DNA of 64,000 nucleotides from Altererythrobacter sp. (GCA_023260985.1 JALRKY010000080.1:1-64000), one strand, 5' to 3'. Numbered from the stretch's first letter, positions 29,632-40,280 are shown. The notes: generated from the letters alone by a model not told the origin. Numbers and translations are program-made.

Positions 29632-30672
29632 ATGCTTTTCCGCCTCCTACGCCCCGCGCTTTTCTGCCTCGAATCAGAATGGGCCCACCGACTCGCGATC
29701 GAGGGCCTCAAATTTATGCCGCGGCGCCCGCCCGCGGCGCCGGGGACGCTCTCCATCGATGTGGCCGGGATCGTCTTTCCCAACCCGGTCGGCGTGGCCG
29801 CAGGGTTCGACAAGGATGCCGAAGTGCCCGACGCACTGCTCGGACTGGGCTTTGGTTTCGCCGAGGTCGGCTCGATCACGCCCATCCCTCAATCGGGCAA
29901 TCCCAAACCGCGCCTGTTCCGCCTTTCTGAGGACCGTGCGGTGATCAATCGCATGGGTTTCAACAATGGCGGCGGCGAAGCCGCGCTAGAACGACTGGCG
30001 CAGCGCAAGGGCCGACCGGGCGTGCTCGGCATCAATATCGGCGCGAATAAGGATTCGGCGGACCGGATCGGCGATTACGCCATCATGACGCGGCTCATGG
30101 CACCGCACGCCAGCTATCTAGCGGTCAATATTTCAAGCCCCAACACGCCCGGGTTGCGCACACTGCAGGACGAAGCTGCGCTGACGGAGCTGCTGGACGC
30201 AGTATTGGCCGCGCGCGACGAAGCAATGCCCGAGGGCGCTCCACCTGTGTTCCTCAAGGTCGCCCCCGATCTCGAACCCGCCGATATCGACGCCATCGCG
30301 CGGATAGCGCTCGAAAAGCGGCTGGGCGCGCTCATCGTATCAAACACCACCGTCTCGCGGCCCGCGCTCCGTTCCCGCCATGCGGGAGAGGTGGGCGGGC
30401 TTTCCGGCGCGCCGCTGCGCCTGCTTGCGCTCCAGCGCGTGCGCGATTTCCGCAAGGCGACCGGTGGTGCCATTCCGCTGGTTGGAGTGGGCGGGATCGC
30501 CAGCGCCGAAGACTCGTGGGAGCGGATCAAGGCTGGCGCGAGCCTAGTGCAGATCTACAGTGCGATGGTCTATGAAGGGCCGACCCTTGGCGCCAGGATA
30601 GTGCGCGGGCTGGAGCGGTTGATGCGCCGCGAAGGGTTCGCAAGCATTGCCGAAGCCATCGGAAGCGAATAA
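29632..30672 (+). CDS. pyrD: quinone-dependent dihydroorotate dehydrogenase
   Basis: NPVGVAAGFDKDAEV, NRMGFNNGG, VNISSPNTPGLR, GVGGIASAEDSWERIKAGASLVQIYSA. Confidence 0.96.
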   Translation: MLFRLLRPALFCLESEWAHRLAIEGLKFMPRRPPAAPGTLSIDVAGIVFPNPVGVAAGFDKDAEVPDALLGLGFGFAEVGSITPIPQSGNPKPRLFRLSEDRAVINRMGFNNGGGEAALERLAQRKGRPGVLGINIGANKDSADRIGDYAIMTRLMAPHASYLAVNISSPNTPGLRTLQDEAALTELLDAVLAARDEAMPEGAPPVFLKVAPDLEPADIDAIARIALEKRLGALIVSNTTVSRPALRSRHAGEVGGLSGAPLRLLALQRVRDFRKATGGAIPLVGVGGIASAEDSWERIKAGASLVQIYSAMVYEGPTLGARIVRGLERLMRREGFASIAEAIGSE

Positions 30673-30682
30673 TCCTCCGCGC

Positions 30683-32410
30683 ATGAATGCCAAGCCCATC
30701 GCGCGATTGATCGCCAGTCCGCTTCTTGTTGGCCTTGTCCTATCGGGCTGCGCCTCTACTGCCGCAATTGCCGAAAGCGGCCCGCCACACTCGGCCGAAA
30801 GCGCTGTAAGCGCGGCCGATCCGCGCGCGCAAGCTGCGGGCGAGGCGATGCTGGCGGCGGGCGGCAACGCCACCGATGCTGCGATCGCAGTGATGCTGGC
30901 GCTGACCGTGGTCGAACCGCAAAGCTCGGGGATAGGTGGAGGCGGCTTCCTGGTACGCGGCGCGGCCGATGGCGATGTCACGACCTATGACGGTCGAGAA
31001 AAGGCGCCGGCGGGAGCGAGCCCCGACTGGTTCCTGCGCGCCGACGGCTCGCTACCGAGCTTTGAGGAATCGGTCCAGAGCGGCCTCAGCGTAGGCGTGC
31101 CGGGGAACATCCGCATGGCAGCGATGGCGCATCACGAACACGGCAGGCTGCCCTGGGCCAAGCTGTTCGAACCGGCAATCGCCCTTGCAAGCGGCGGATT
31201 CCAGATCAACAACCGCCTCTACAATGCACTGAGTGCCAATCCCGAACATTCGGGATTCAGCCATGAGGCGCGGCAGCTCTACTTCGACGCCGACGGCAAG
31301 GTTTTGCCCGCTGGCAGCATGGTGAAGAACGAGGTCCTGGCGCAGGCGTTCGAGCGGATCGCGAGCGAAGGCCCCGACGCCTTCTACCTGTCCGACATGG
31401 GCAAGAAGCTCGTCGCCCAAGTGGCGCAAGCGACACCGCGCGAAGGCGCGATGACGATGAGCGACCTGACTGAGTATGACGCGAAGCAGCGCGATGCGGT
31501 GTGCGGCAGCTACCGCAAGTATCGCGTCTGCAGCATGGGCCCACCCAGTTCAGGCGGTGTCGCCGTGTTGCAGATTCTCGGCCAACTCGAACGCTTCGAT
31601 CTTACGGCATTGGGCAAAGACAATCCGGTCACTTGGCACCTGTTCATCGAATCGCAGCGGCTCGCCTATGCCGACCGCGAGCTATACATGGCCGACCCGG
31701 ATTACATCGACGTGCCGGTCGCCGGGCTGATCGCCTCCGACTATGTGGCGACGCGCAGCGCACTGATCGACCCAGGCAAGCGCAACGACAATGTTGCCCC
31801 CGGAACCCCAGTCGGCGCAAAGCTGGCGCTGGTAGATGGAGACGAGCCCGAGGAGCATGGCACGTCACATTTCGCCGCGGTCGATAGTGAAGGCACGATG
31901 GTCAGCTACACTTCGACTATCGAAAGTTCGTTCGGTTCTGGCCTGATGGCAAACGGCTTCTACCTCAATAACGAACTGACCGATTTCAGCCGTTCGCCCG
32001 AAGTAAAAGGTCGGGTCGTTGCCAATCGAGTCGAAGGTGGCAAGCGCCCGCGCAGCTCGATGTCCCCCACGGTCGTGTGGGATCCGCAGGGCCATCCCTT
32101 CATGGTTATAGGCGCAGCAGGTGGCCCAACGATCCCGGTGACAACCACTCGCGCGATTATCGGCGCGATCGATTTCGGCCTGTCTGCGCAGGAATCGCTC
32201 GCGCTTCCGTTCCTGATGGCTGTCGGCAACGCGCTGATGCTTGAACAGGGCACTTGGCTCGCATCGACCGCACCGCAGTTCGAAGCACTGGGGCACTCGC
32301 GGATCGTGCTTCGCGAGGCGCCGATCAAGGGCAATGCGATAGTGCGCGAAGGTGAGCAGTGGATGAGCGCGCGCGACCCGCGAATCGAGACCGGGCTCGA
32401 CGTGCCTTGA
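30683..32410 (+). CDS. ggt: gamma-glutamyltransferase
   Basis: GGNATDAAIAVMLALTVVEPQSSGIGGGGF, EEHGTSHFAAVDSEG, RPRSSMSPTVV. Confidence 0.95.
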   Translation: MNAKPIARLIASPLLVGLVLSGCASTAAIAESGPPHSAESAVSAADPRAQAAGEAMLAAGGNATDAAIAVMLALTVVEPQSSGIGGGGFLVRGAADGDVTTYDGREKAPAGASPDWFLRADGSLPSFEESVQSGLSVGVPGNIRMAAMAHHEHGRLPWAKLFEPAIALASGGFQINNRLYNALSANPEHSGFSHEARQLYFDADGKVLPAGSMVKNEVLAQAFERIASEGPDAFYLSDMGKKLVAQVAQATPREGAMTMSDLTEYDAKQRDAVCGSYRKYRVCSMGPPSSGGVAVLQILGQLERFDLTALGKDNPVTWHLFIESQRLAYADRELYMADPDYIDVPVAGLIASDYVATRSALIDPGKRNDNVAPGTPVGAKLALVDGDEPEEHGTSHFAAVDSEGTMVSYTSTIESSFGSGLMANGFYLNNELTDFSRSPEVKGRVVANRVEGGKRPRSSMSPTVVWDPQGHPFMVIGAAGGPTIPVTTTRAIIGAIDFGLSAQESLALPFLMAVGNALMLEQGTWLASTAPQFEALGHSRIVLREAPIKGNAIVREGEQWMSARDPRIETGLDVP

Positions 32411-32489
32411 GCCGCACAGCCACTTGCCCATAAACGCGGCCGAGCTTAATCCCTTGCGATAAACAGAAAAACGGCGCGAGGAGCCTGGG

Positions 32490-34280
32490 GTGCTGCAAGA
32501 CATCGATTCTGCCAAAAATCTGGTCGAACTCTTCCTGAGGCGCGCTGATGAGAAAGGCGATGCGCCCTTCCTCGGCAGCAAGCGGGGCGGCCAGTGGGTA
32601 ACGCAGAGCTGGCGAGAAGCGGCTGAGCGGGTCTGCCTGCTGGCGGAGAGCCTGCGCAGCCTCGGGCTCAACCCCGGCGACCGTGTGGTGCTGGTCAGCG
32701 AGAACCGGCCCGAGTGGTGCATTGCCGATCTTGCAATCATGGCCGCAGGCTGCGTCACCGTGCCCGCCTACATCACTAACACCACCCGCGATCACAGCCA
32801 CATCCTCGACAATTCGGGCGCGCGCGCGGTGTTCGTTTCCGACGAGAAGCTGCTCGGGCCGCTTCATCCCGCGATCCAGTCGACCGGGCTGGTCGAGCAT
32901 GTCATCGGGATCGAGGACTTGCACCGGCACCAGTCGGGCAGCTTCGACTACCATTCCTGGGAACGAATGACGTCTGGAGACGCGCCGGCCGCGCGCAAGG
33001 CGGTGGAAGAGCAGCTTGCAGGCATCGGGCGCGAACAGACGGCCTGCATCATCTACACCAGCGGCACCGGCGGTGCACCGCGCGGCGTGCTGCAGCACCA
33101 TGGCATGATCCTGTGCAATGTGGCGGGCGCAGCCGAAATCCTGATCGACGATTTCGGGATCAAGGACGATCGCTTTCTGTCGTTCCTCCCGCTCAGCCAT
33201 GCCTATGAGCACACCGGCGGACAGTTCCTGCCGATCGGAGTGGGCGCGGAAATCTTCTATTCCGAAGGGTTGGAAAAGCTCGCCAGCAATATCGAGGAAA
33301 CCCGCCCCACGATCATGGTGGTGGTGCCGCGCCTGTTCGAAGTGCTGCGCACGCGCATCATGAAACAGGTCGAGAAGCAGGGCAAGTTCGCCAACTACCT
33401 GATGGACCGCGCATTGATCATGAGCGAGGTGGGCTGCAAGCGGCTGCGCGACAGGCCGATGAACTTCATCCTCGAGAAGACGTTGCGCCCCAAGATTCGC
33501 GGGCGTTTCGGGGGGCGGATCAAGGCCATGGTAAGCGGCGGTGCACCGCTGAACCCCGAGGTCGGCACTTTCTTCGAAGCGATGGGCCTCACCATGCTTC
33601 AGGGCTATGGCCAGACCGAGGCCGGGCCGGTGATCAGCTGCAACCGCCCCGCGGCGGGCCTCAAGATGGACACTGTCGGCCCGCCGATGCGCGGCGTCGA
33701 AGTGCGGATCGCGGATGACGGCGAGATCCTCGTGCGCGGCGAACTGGTAATGCACGGTTACTGGCGCAACGATGCCGAAACCGCACGCACGATCGTCGAC
33801 GGCTGGCTCCACACGGGCGACATCGGACATCTCGACGAAGTCGGGCGAATCGTCATAACCGACCGCAAGAAGGACATGATCGTCAACGACAAGGGCGACA
33901 ATATCGCGCCGCAGAAGATTGAGGGCATGCTCACGCTGCAGCCCGAGATCGCGCAGGCGATGGTGAGCGGCGACAAGCGGCCCTACGTCGTGGGCCTAAT
34001 CGTGCCTGATGCCGAATGGGCGGTCGACTGGGCCAAGGCCAATGACGAAAAGTTCGACATGAAGGCATTGCAGGACTTGCCCGCTTTCAAGACTGCGGTC
34101 CGCGCCGCGATCGACCGGGTCAACCAGGATCTCTCAGTGATCGAAAAAGTGCGCGGCTTTGCCTTCGCGGACGAGGCATTCTCGATCGAGAACGAAGAAA
34201 TGACGCCGAGCATGAAGATCCGCCGGCACAAGATCCGCGAGCGCTACCAGGATCGGATCGATGGGCTCTATCGAAGCTAG
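32490..34280 (+). CDS. long-chain fatty-acid--CoA ligase (AMP-binding)
   Basis: IYTSGTGGAPRGV, QGYGQTEAGPVIS, GWLHTGDIGHLDEVGRIVITDRKKDMIV. Confidence 0.93.
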   Translation: MLQDIDSAKNLVELFLRRADEKGDAPFLGSKRGGQWVTQSWREAAERVCLLAESLRSLGLNPGDRVVLVSENRPEWCIADLAIMAAGCVTVPAYITNTTRDHSHILDNSGARAVFVSDEKLLGPLHPAIQSTGLVEHVIGIEDLHRHQSGSFDYHSWERMTSGDAPAARKAVEEQLAGIGREQTACIIYTSGTGGAPRGVLQHHGMILCNVAGAAEILIDDFGIKDDRFLSFLPLSHAYEHTGGQFLPIGVGAEIFYSEGLEKLASNIEETRPTIMVVVPRLFEVLRTRIMKQVEKQGKFANYLMDRALIMSEVGCKRLRDRPMNFILEKTLRPKIRGRFGGRIKAMVSGGAPLNPEVGTFFEAMGLTMLQGYGQTEAGPVISCNRPAAGLKMDTVGPPMRGVEVRIADDGEILVRGELVMHGYWRNDAETARTIVDGWLHTGDIGHLDEVGRIVITDRKKDMIVNDKGDNIAPQKIEGMLTLQPEIAQAMVSGDKRPYVVGLIVPDAEWAVDWAKANDEKFDMKALQDLPAFKTAVRAAIDRVNQDLSVIEKVRGFAFADEAFSIENEEMTPSMKIRRHKIRERYQDRIDGLYRS

Positions 34281-34284
34281 GTGA

Positions 34285-34761
34285 TTGAGTGCGCTTCTCC
34301 TTGCTTTGGCCGCCTTGAGCGGCTGCACCATGGCCCTCGCGAACGGCCAAGCTGTGGCGGGCGGTTTTGAGCCGGGGCACTACCTCCCCGAACTCTCGAT
34401 CCAGAATGACGGCTCCGGACATGCCCTGATCCAGCTCGAGAACCTGGAATCCGGAACAAAGCACCTCTATTACGTTGCTCGTTCGTCATCGGCGGAAATC
34501 AGGTTCGTACCGGTCGGTCGCTATAGCTTGAGTTTTGCCATGGACGGCAGGCTGGCAGCCGATTGCGTGACGCTGGTGTCTGCCAAGATGGTAGTCAGGT
34601 TCGAGGAACCGTTCGAGTTCACTGTCGAAGAAAAATACGTCCAGACTGCGAACGAATTCTATACCGACATCGTCGTGATGAATCAGTGGGCGACCCTGTT
34701 TGGCGTCGAAGATGGCAACGGTCCTTCCGATGCGATAACTATTGAAGATTTCAATCGTTAA
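34285..34761 (+). CDS. putative lipoprotein of unknown function
   Basis: TTG start, lipobox ALSGC; 158 aa. Confidence 0.5.
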   Translation: MSALLLALAALSGCTMALANGQAVAGGFEPGHYLPELSIQNDGSGHALIQLENLESGTKHLYYVARSSSAEIRFVPVGRYSLSFAMDGRLAADCVTLVSAKMVVRFEEPFEFTVEEKYVQTANEFYTDIVVMNQWATLFGVEDGNGPSDAITIEDFNR

Positions 34762-34843
34762 GGGCTGGGCCTCGCGTACCTGCGTGCTGTGGCACGAGGG
34801 ATCGCGGTATCCTGCGATCGCCTGACTGATACTTGCGAGCGGT

Positions 34844-35374
34844 TCAGGCCGCCTCGGCTGCTTCGATATATTCCGGGTAGAAGCTCGGTTCGCGGTCAGA
34901 CCAACCGGGCGCGGTCGCGGCGGCCTCGCTGAGGCTCTGCAGGAGCATCTTTCGTTGTTCGGGGTGGATCTGCGGCAAGGCGGCGGCGGCGCAGAAGCCG
35001 CTTGGCAGCCAAGGACGCACATCGGCGCCAAGCAGGCGTTCGTAGAGGAAGCGAAAGGCCGAAAAGCTGACGATCCGTTCCTGCGAAAGATCGAAAGCGG
35101 CAACGCGTACCAGCTTGCCGATGAAGCCTTCGACCTGCGCGATCGTGGCATCGTGCGGGATGGTGGCGCGAAGCGCCTTCAACTCCTGGTAGGCGACATA
35201 CTGGCTACGGATCGCGGCGTTTTCGCCTTCGCTGCGCGCCCACAGCTTGAAGGCGTCCTGCCGTCCCAGCCCGATGTCGAGGCTGCGCTTGATGTAACGC
35301 TGTTCCGCGGCCGAGAAGCTCGCGAATTCGCGCATCTCGTTGATCGTCATCGATGCGGTGCCGGCAATAGCCAT
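34844..35374 (-). CDS. hypothetical protein
   Basis: Coding-like ORF MAIAGTASMTINEMREFASFSAAEQRYIKRSLDIGLGRQDAFKLWA. Confidence 0.6.
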   Translation of the reverse strand: MAIAGTASMTINEMREFASFSAAEQRYIKRSLDIGLGRQDAFKLWARSEGENAAIRSQYVAYQELKALRATIPHDATIAQVEGFIGKLVRVAAFDLSQERIVSFSAFRFLYERLLGADVRPWLPSGFCAAAALPQIHPEQRKMLLQSLSEAAATAPGWSDREPSFYPEYIEAAEAA

Positions 35375-35439
35375 GGCGGATGCTCCCTGTTTCAAGGAGC
35401 AGGTTCGCGCAATGTGGTTAATTTAGCGTTAGCTATCGA

Positions 35440-36420
35440 TCAGATTAGTCCCGCGAGCGGCGAACTCGGGTCGGCATACATGCGGCGGCCCATGCGCCCG
35501 GCAAGATAGGCCTCGCGCCCGGCCTCGACGCTGAGCTTCATTGCCCGGGCCATGCGGATCGGGTCTTTCGCTTCGGCGATCGCAGTGTTCATCAGAACAC
35601 CGTCGCAACCGAGTTCCATTGCCACTGCCGCATCGCTCGCAGTGCCGACGCCCGCATCGACCAGCACCGGCACATTGGCACCTTCGACGATCAGTCGAAT
35701 CGTGACGCGGTTCTGGATGCCGAGGCCCGATCCGATGGGCGCGCCCAGCGGCATCACCGCCACCGCACCTGCTTCTTCCAGCTGCTTCGCGGCGATGGGA
35801 TCGTCGACGCAATAGACCATGGGCAGGAAGCCCTCTTTCGCGAGGATTTCGGTCGCCTTGAGCGTTTCGCGCATGTCGGGGTAGAGCGTGCGAGCTTCGC
35901 CCAGCACTTCGAGCTTCACCAAATCCCAGCCGCCCGCCTCTCGCGCCAGCCGCAACGTGCGGATCGCGTCATCGGCGGTGAAGCAGCCCGCGGTGTTGGG
36001 CAGGTAGGTGATCTTCTTGGGATCGATGTAGTCGGTCAGCATCGGCGCCTTGGGGTCGCTGACATTGACCCGACGCACCGCCACAGTCACGATCTCGGCG
36101 CCGCTCGCCTCCAACGCCGCCGCGTTCTGACCGAAATCCTTGTACTTGCCTGTACCGACGATCAGCCGACTTCGGAAAGTCCGCCCGGCCACGCTCCAGG
36201 TGTCATCGTCGGAGCCGCCGCCCACGAAATGCACGATCTCCAGCGTGTCGCCGTCCTGCAGCGGCGCTTCAGGCAGCGTTGAGCGCGGCACGATCTCACG
36301 GTTGCGCTCGACCGCCACCTTGGTGGGATCGAGCTCTAACTCGCGAACCAGTGCGGCGATAGTTTCAGCGGTGGTCCGGCGGCTCTCGCCGTTGAGGGTG
36401 ATTGTCTTGGCGGTGTTCAT
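35440..36420 (-). CDS. thiSG: bifunctional sulfur carrier protein ThiS / thiazole synthase ThiG fusion
   Basis: N-terminal ThiS-like [22 protein letters not shown]...[13 protein letters not shown] joined to Thi[38 protein letters not shown]. Confidence 0.93.
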   Translation of the reverse strand: MNTAKTITLNGESRRTTAETIAALVRELELDPTKVAVERNREIVPRSTLPEAPLQDGDTLEIVHFVGGGSDDDTWSVAGRTFRSRLIVGTGKYKDFGQNAAALEASGAEIVTVAVRRVNVSDPKAPMLTDYIDPKKITYLPNTAGCFTADDAIRTLRLAREAGGWDLVKLEVLGEARTLYPDMRETLKATEILAKEGFLPMVYCVDDPIAAKQLEEAGAVAVMPLGAPIGSGLGIQNRVTIRLIVEGANVPVLVDAGVGTASDAAVAMELGCDGVLMNTAIAEAKDPIRMARAMKLSVEAGREAYLAGRMGRRMYADPSSPLAGLI

Positions 36421-36438
36421 ACCAGCGCCACATAGCCC

Positions 36439-36810
36439 TCAATGCGCGTGACGCAAGTTGAGGATGTGTCCGGTCGACACCAGCGCCACGCCGATCATGG
36501 TCAGCACCACTTCGTAGAGCCCGTGCGGAACGGCAAGCGCGCCGCCCATGAAGGTCAGGCCCATCATCGCGGTGACGAAAGGCAGGCGGCGGCGATGCCT
36601 GAGCGCCCCCCAGCCGATCGCGACCGCTGCGATGATCAGCGCCAGCGCCAGTCCGAAGCGATGGATTTCGGGGACCAGCAGCAATTGCCCACCAAGCCCC
36701 AGCACCGAAACCAGCAGGGTCGTGAGCACGCAATGCAACAGGCAAAGGCTCGATAGCCAGATGCCTGCGCGGTCGAGCCGCCGCCGAATCGAGATGGAGT
36801 TGTGCGCCAT
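36439..36810 (-). CDS. MerC domain-containing membrane protein
   Basis: MAHNSISIRRRLDRAGIWLSSLCLLHCVLTTLLVSVLG; Cys..His CLLHC motif. Confidence 0.8.
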   Translation of the reverse strand: MAHNSISIRRRLDRAGIWLSSLCLLHCVLTTLLVSVLGLGGQLLLVPEIHRFGLALALIIAAVAIGWGALRHRRRLPFVTAMMGLTFMGGALAVPHGLYEVVLTMIGVALVSTGHILNLRHAH

Positions 36811-36943
36811 GGCGAGCCTGCCCTTTATGTAACGGTGTAACATCTTGCAAGTGTTGCAAGCGATAGTGCGGCGATTCGGCTTGCACTTTCGGCGGGCAGT
36901 GCCGATTAGCTGCGCCATGTCAGCAAGCGCAGGCCAATCAGCA

Positions 36944-37990
36944 ATGAGCGAATCTCCTAACCATGCAACTCTGCGCCCGCTGGCGCTGGTGCGCTGGCTA
37001 TATGTTGTCGCAGCAATGGTAGTGGTGATCGTGGCTGTCGGAGGGATCACCCGCCTGACGGAGAGCGGGCTTTCGATCACTCAGTGGAACCCGGTCACTG
37101 GCGTGCTTCCGCCAATCGGCGAGGCGGCTTGGCAGGCCGAGTTCGAACTTTACCGCAAGACGCCCGAGTATCTCTACGAAGCGGGGCCAGCCGGAATGAC
37201 GCTGGCCGATTTCAAGTTCATTTTCTTCTGGGAATGGTTTCACCGCCTGATCGGTCGGCTGATCGGGCTAGCCTATGCGCTGCCGCTGGCATGGTTCTGG
37301 ATCAAAGGTGCGATCCCGCAGGGATACAAGCCGCGCCTGCTGGCGCTGCTGGCGCTGGGGGCACTGCAAGGTACCTTCGGCTGGCTGATGGTGCGTTCGG
37401 GACTGAGCGGGCAGATGACCGATGTCAGCCACTTCTGGCTTTCGATCCACTTGCTCACGGCCTTCTTCACACTTGGCGGGTTAGTGTGGACAGCGCGCGA
37501 CCTGCAAGCGCTGGCGCAAAACCCCACCGCGCAGCCCGCACGGTTGACCGGCCCGTCATTGATCGTTGCCCTGGTGCTGTTCGTGCAATTGTTGCTGGGC
37601 GCTTGGGTGGCTGGGCTCAATGCAGGCCATGCCGCTTATGACTGGCCATTGATGAATGGGGAGTTTTTCCCTCAGCCCGATCTGTCGCGTGGATGGGCGT
37701 GGGCGCTGACTCACGATCCCTTCCTGCTCCATTTCCTGCATCGCTGGTGGGCCTGGGTCGCTGTGGGCGCGCTCATCTGGCTGGCGCGTCGAGTGCGCAA
37801 GGCCGAGCGCAGCGCCTCGATCGCGATCCACAGCGCTTTCGGCGTGATGGTGATACTCGGCATCGCCACCGTGCTGACCGAGGTATCGCTTTGGGTGGCG
37901 GTGGCGCACCAGTTGACCGGCGCGCTGCTGGTCGCGAGCGTTGCCTGGGGCATGCATGCCGATGGGCGGCGAAGGGTCCTTTACGCGTGA
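36944..37990 (+). CDS. ctaA: heme A synthase, COX15/CtaA family
   Basis: VGGITRLTESGLSITQWNPVTGVLPP, FFWEWFHRLIGRLIG, LHFLHRWWAW, AHQLTGALL; alternative start 36917. Confidence 0.93.
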   Translation: MSESPNHATLRPLALVRWLYVVAAMVVVIVAVGGITRLTESGLSITQWNPVTGVLPPIGEAAWQAEFELYRKTPEYLYEAGPAGMTLADFKFIFFWEWFHRLIGRLIGLAYALPLAWFWIKGAIPQGYKPRLLALLALGALQGTFGWLMVRSGLSGQMTDVSHFWLSIHLLTAFFTLGGLVWTARDLQALAQNPTAQPARLTGPSLIVALVLFVQLLLGAWVAGLNAGHAAYDWPLMNGEFFPQPDLSRGWAWALTHDPFLLHFLHRWWAWVAVGALIWLARRVRKAERSASIAIHSAFGVMVILGIATVLTEVSLWVAVAHQLTGALLVASVAWGMHADGRRRVLYA

Positions 37991-38304
37991 GCGCGCTGAT
38001 CTGGTGCCCCTTTCCCGATCGGGACAGCGCCCGCGCGGCGGCCCAGACACTGCTCAACGAGAAACTGGTAGCTTGCGTGAACCTGCTCGGCCCGATTGAA
38101 TCGATTTTTGACTGGCAAGGTGAGCGGAGCAGCGCCGCGGAAATTGGCGTGCTGTTCAAGACCGATGAGGGCTTGCTCGATCGCGCGATCACTCGTTTGG
38201 AAGTGCTGCATCCCTATGATACGCCAGCCATTCTCGGCTGGCGCTGTGATTCCGCTGCAGGAGCAACGCGCGCCTGGCTCGGCCTGTTGGGTCAGGGAGA
38301 TTAG
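37987..38304 (+). CDS. cutA: divalent-cation tolerance protein CutA
   Basis: WCPFPDRDSARAAAQTLLNEKLVACVNLLGPIESIFDWQGE. Confidence 0.9.
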   Translation: MSALIWCPFPDRDSARAAAQTLLNEKLVACVNLLGPIESIFDWQGERSSAAEIGVLFKTDEGLLDRAITRLEVLHPYDTPAILGWRCDSAAGATRAWLGLLGQGD

Positions 38305-38312
38305 GGATTGGA

Positions 38313-39023
38313 ATGTGGTCGCGCCGCTCCGCCTTGGGTGCGATGGCAGGGATGGCGTTGACAAGCCTTGCCGGGTTAGCTCGGGCCGCAGACGGCCTGC
38401 GGTTGCCGCAAGTACCGATGCGGTTGGCACGGCGGCTCATACGAGAATTTCAGGATGGCGATAAGATTCTTGTTGAACGCGAATGGCTCGTAAACTTTTC
38501 CATGCGCCCTGGGGGGATCGCTGTCGACGGGCGCCAACTCCATGCCTATGTCCAGGCGCCGCCGCGCATCGTGGCCATCGCCGAGATTGAGCGAAATCGT
38601 TCTACTGAGGGCCTGTTTCCGATCCTGCTCGACAGCACGGGCATGATCGCTTCAGTCGGGCCGTCAGAAGCTTATGGGGACGTTGATGCCGCCGTGCGGG
38701 CGGCCGAGCAGATCTTTGCCCGTGCTGCGGTTTCGGAATCGGAGTCAAAGACGCACAGGCGCCTCCTAGCGCAATTGCAGCAGGCGGGAAGCTCGATGCT
38801 CGACCAAATGCCGCGCGACCTGTTTTTCCCGCGTCGGCTTGCTCTGCATGAAACCCGCCCGCTGGCCCTGCCCGATGGCACGACTGGCGAATTCGAACTG
38901 GTTTACACGGCGCAAACCACCCCGGGCGCGGCATGGCTCGATCGAGCCGAGCGGCGGGTCACGACCCGGCTGGCAGGCAGCGAGAGATTCTCGTCTGAGA
39001 CGTGGAGCCTGGCCGAAACCTGA
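38313..39023 (+). CDS. hypothetical exported protein
   Basis: Signal peptide MWSRRSALGAMAGMALTSLAGLARA (Tat-like RR). Confidence 0.6.
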   Translation: MWSRRSALGAMAGMALTSLAGLARAADGLRLPQVPMRLARRLIREFQDGDKILVEREWLVNFSMRPGGIAVDGRQLHAYVQAPPRIVAIAEIERNRSTEGLFPILLDSTGMIASVGPSEAYGDVDAAVRAAEQIFARAAVSESESKTHRRLLAQLQQAGSSMLDQMPRDLFFPRRLALHETRPLALPDGTTGEFELVYTAQTTPGAAWLDRAERRVTTRLAGSERFSSETWSLAET

Positions 39024-39201
39024 TCCTGTCTGAGGTGCATGGTATTATTTTACCTCCTCCGAAAAGCGCGGTTTTGCTTGACTTGCGCGTCTCCAAACGA
39101 CATTTGCGCCGCGATCTCGCACCTGCGGCATTGCGCCGCGGGGAGGATTCGGGCCGGAGCGATGTCGCTGCAGCCCTATAGATATCTAGGAATATGAACC
39201 C

Positions 39202-39681
39202 ATGAAGGCGCTCAGCAAGCAGACCCGGTCCGTGAAGCCGGCCGAGGTCGAAAAGAAATGGCACCTGATCGATGCCGACGGCCTGGTTGTAGGCCGCGTC
39301 GCGACAATCATCGCCAATATCCTGCGCGGCAAGAACAAGCCGAGCTACACCCCGCATGTCGACTGCGGCGACCACGTCATCGTCATCAATGCCGACAAGG
39401 TGAAGTTCACCGGTCGCAAGATGGCCGACAAGGTCTATTACAAGCACACCGGCCACCCGGGCGGCATCAAGGAAACGACTCCCGCCAAGGTGCTGGAAGG
39501 CCGCTTCCCCGAGCGTGTGCTTGAAAAGGCAGTCGAACGCATGATCCCCCGCGGCCCGCTTGGCCGCCAGCAGATGAAGGCGCTGCATCTCTATGCCGGC
39601 ACCGAGCACCCGCATGACGGCCAGAAGCCCGAAACGCTCGACGTCGCTTCCATGAATCGCAAGAACAAGGTCACCGCATAA
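39202..39681 (+). CDS. rplM: 50S ribosomal protein L13
   Basis: [38 protein letters not shown]. Confidence 0.98.
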   Translation: MKALSKQTRSVKPAEVEKKWHLIDADGLVVGRVATIIANILRGKNKPSYTPHVDCGDHVIVINADKVKFTGRKMADKVYYKHTGHPGGIKETTPAKVLEGRFPERVLEKAVERMIPRGPLGRQQMKALHLYAGTEHPHDGQKPETLDVASMNRKNKVTA

Positions 39682-40202
39682 TGGCTGACGAAACCAACAA
39701 CGAAACGGTCACCGATCTGGCCGAGCTCAAGACCATCGCCGGCGACGCCCCTGAAGGTGACGCAGCGGTGATCGCCGTTGCCACTGCACCGCTGCGCGAG
39801 CAGGAGCTCGACGCGCACGGCCGCGCATATGCCACTGGCCGCCGCAAGGACGCAACCGCACGCGTGTGGCTGAAGCCCGGCGCCGGCAAGGTCATCGTCA
39901 ACGGCCGCGAGCAGGAAGTTTACTTCGCGCGCCCGACGCTGCGCCTCGTCATCGACCAGCCTTTCGCGATCACCGATCGCCAGGGCCAGTATGATGTCGT
40001 CGCGACAGTCAAGGGCGGTGGCCTGTCGGGTCAGGCAGGCGCCGTGAAGCACGGCATCGCTCAGGCGCTGAGCAAATATGAACCGGCCCTGCGGTCGACG
40101 GTTAAGGCCGCCGGCTTCCTCACCCGCGACAGCCGCGTGGTTGAGCGCAAGAAGTACGGCCGGGCCAAGGCTCGCCGCAGCTTCCAGTTCTCGAAGCGCT
40201 GA
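39681..40202 (+). CDS. rpsI: 30S ribosomal protein S9 with acidic N-terminal extension
   Basis: [19 protein letters not shown]...[17 protein letters not shown]...[17 protein letters not shown]. Confidence 0.97.
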   Translation: MADETNNETVTDLAELKTIAGDAPEGDAAVIAVATAPLREQELDAHGRAYATGRRKDATARVWLKPGAGKVIVNGREQEVYFARPTLRLVIDQPFAITDRQGQYDVVATVKGGGLSGQAGAVKHGIAQALSKYEPALRSTVKAAGFLTRDSRVVERKKYGRAKARRSFQFSKR

Positions 40203-40230
40203 TCCTTTCGGCTCTTCGGCACCCAAAAGA

Positions 40231-40258
40231 GGGCGGTCCTGCGGGGCCGCCCTTTTCG
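40231..40258 (+). terminator. Rho-independent terminator after rpsI
   Basis: GGGCGG...CCGCCC stem followed by TTTTCGTTT. Confidence 0.8.
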
Positions 40259-40280
40259 TTTGTAGCGTGGAAACCGCGAG

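Noticed and set aside
32325-33830. 501-aa minus-strand ORF opposite acyl-CoA ligase
   Set aside because: Antisense shadow ORF; ligase motifs clear on plus strand.
34790-34830. Small GATCGC/GCGATC hairpin between convergent genes
   Set aside because: Short stem without U tract; not enough to call a terminator or repeat.
36811-36944. TPP riboswitch upstream of thiSG/merC-like gene
   Set aside because: No CTGAGA / ACCTGATC-type TPP core seen in the region.
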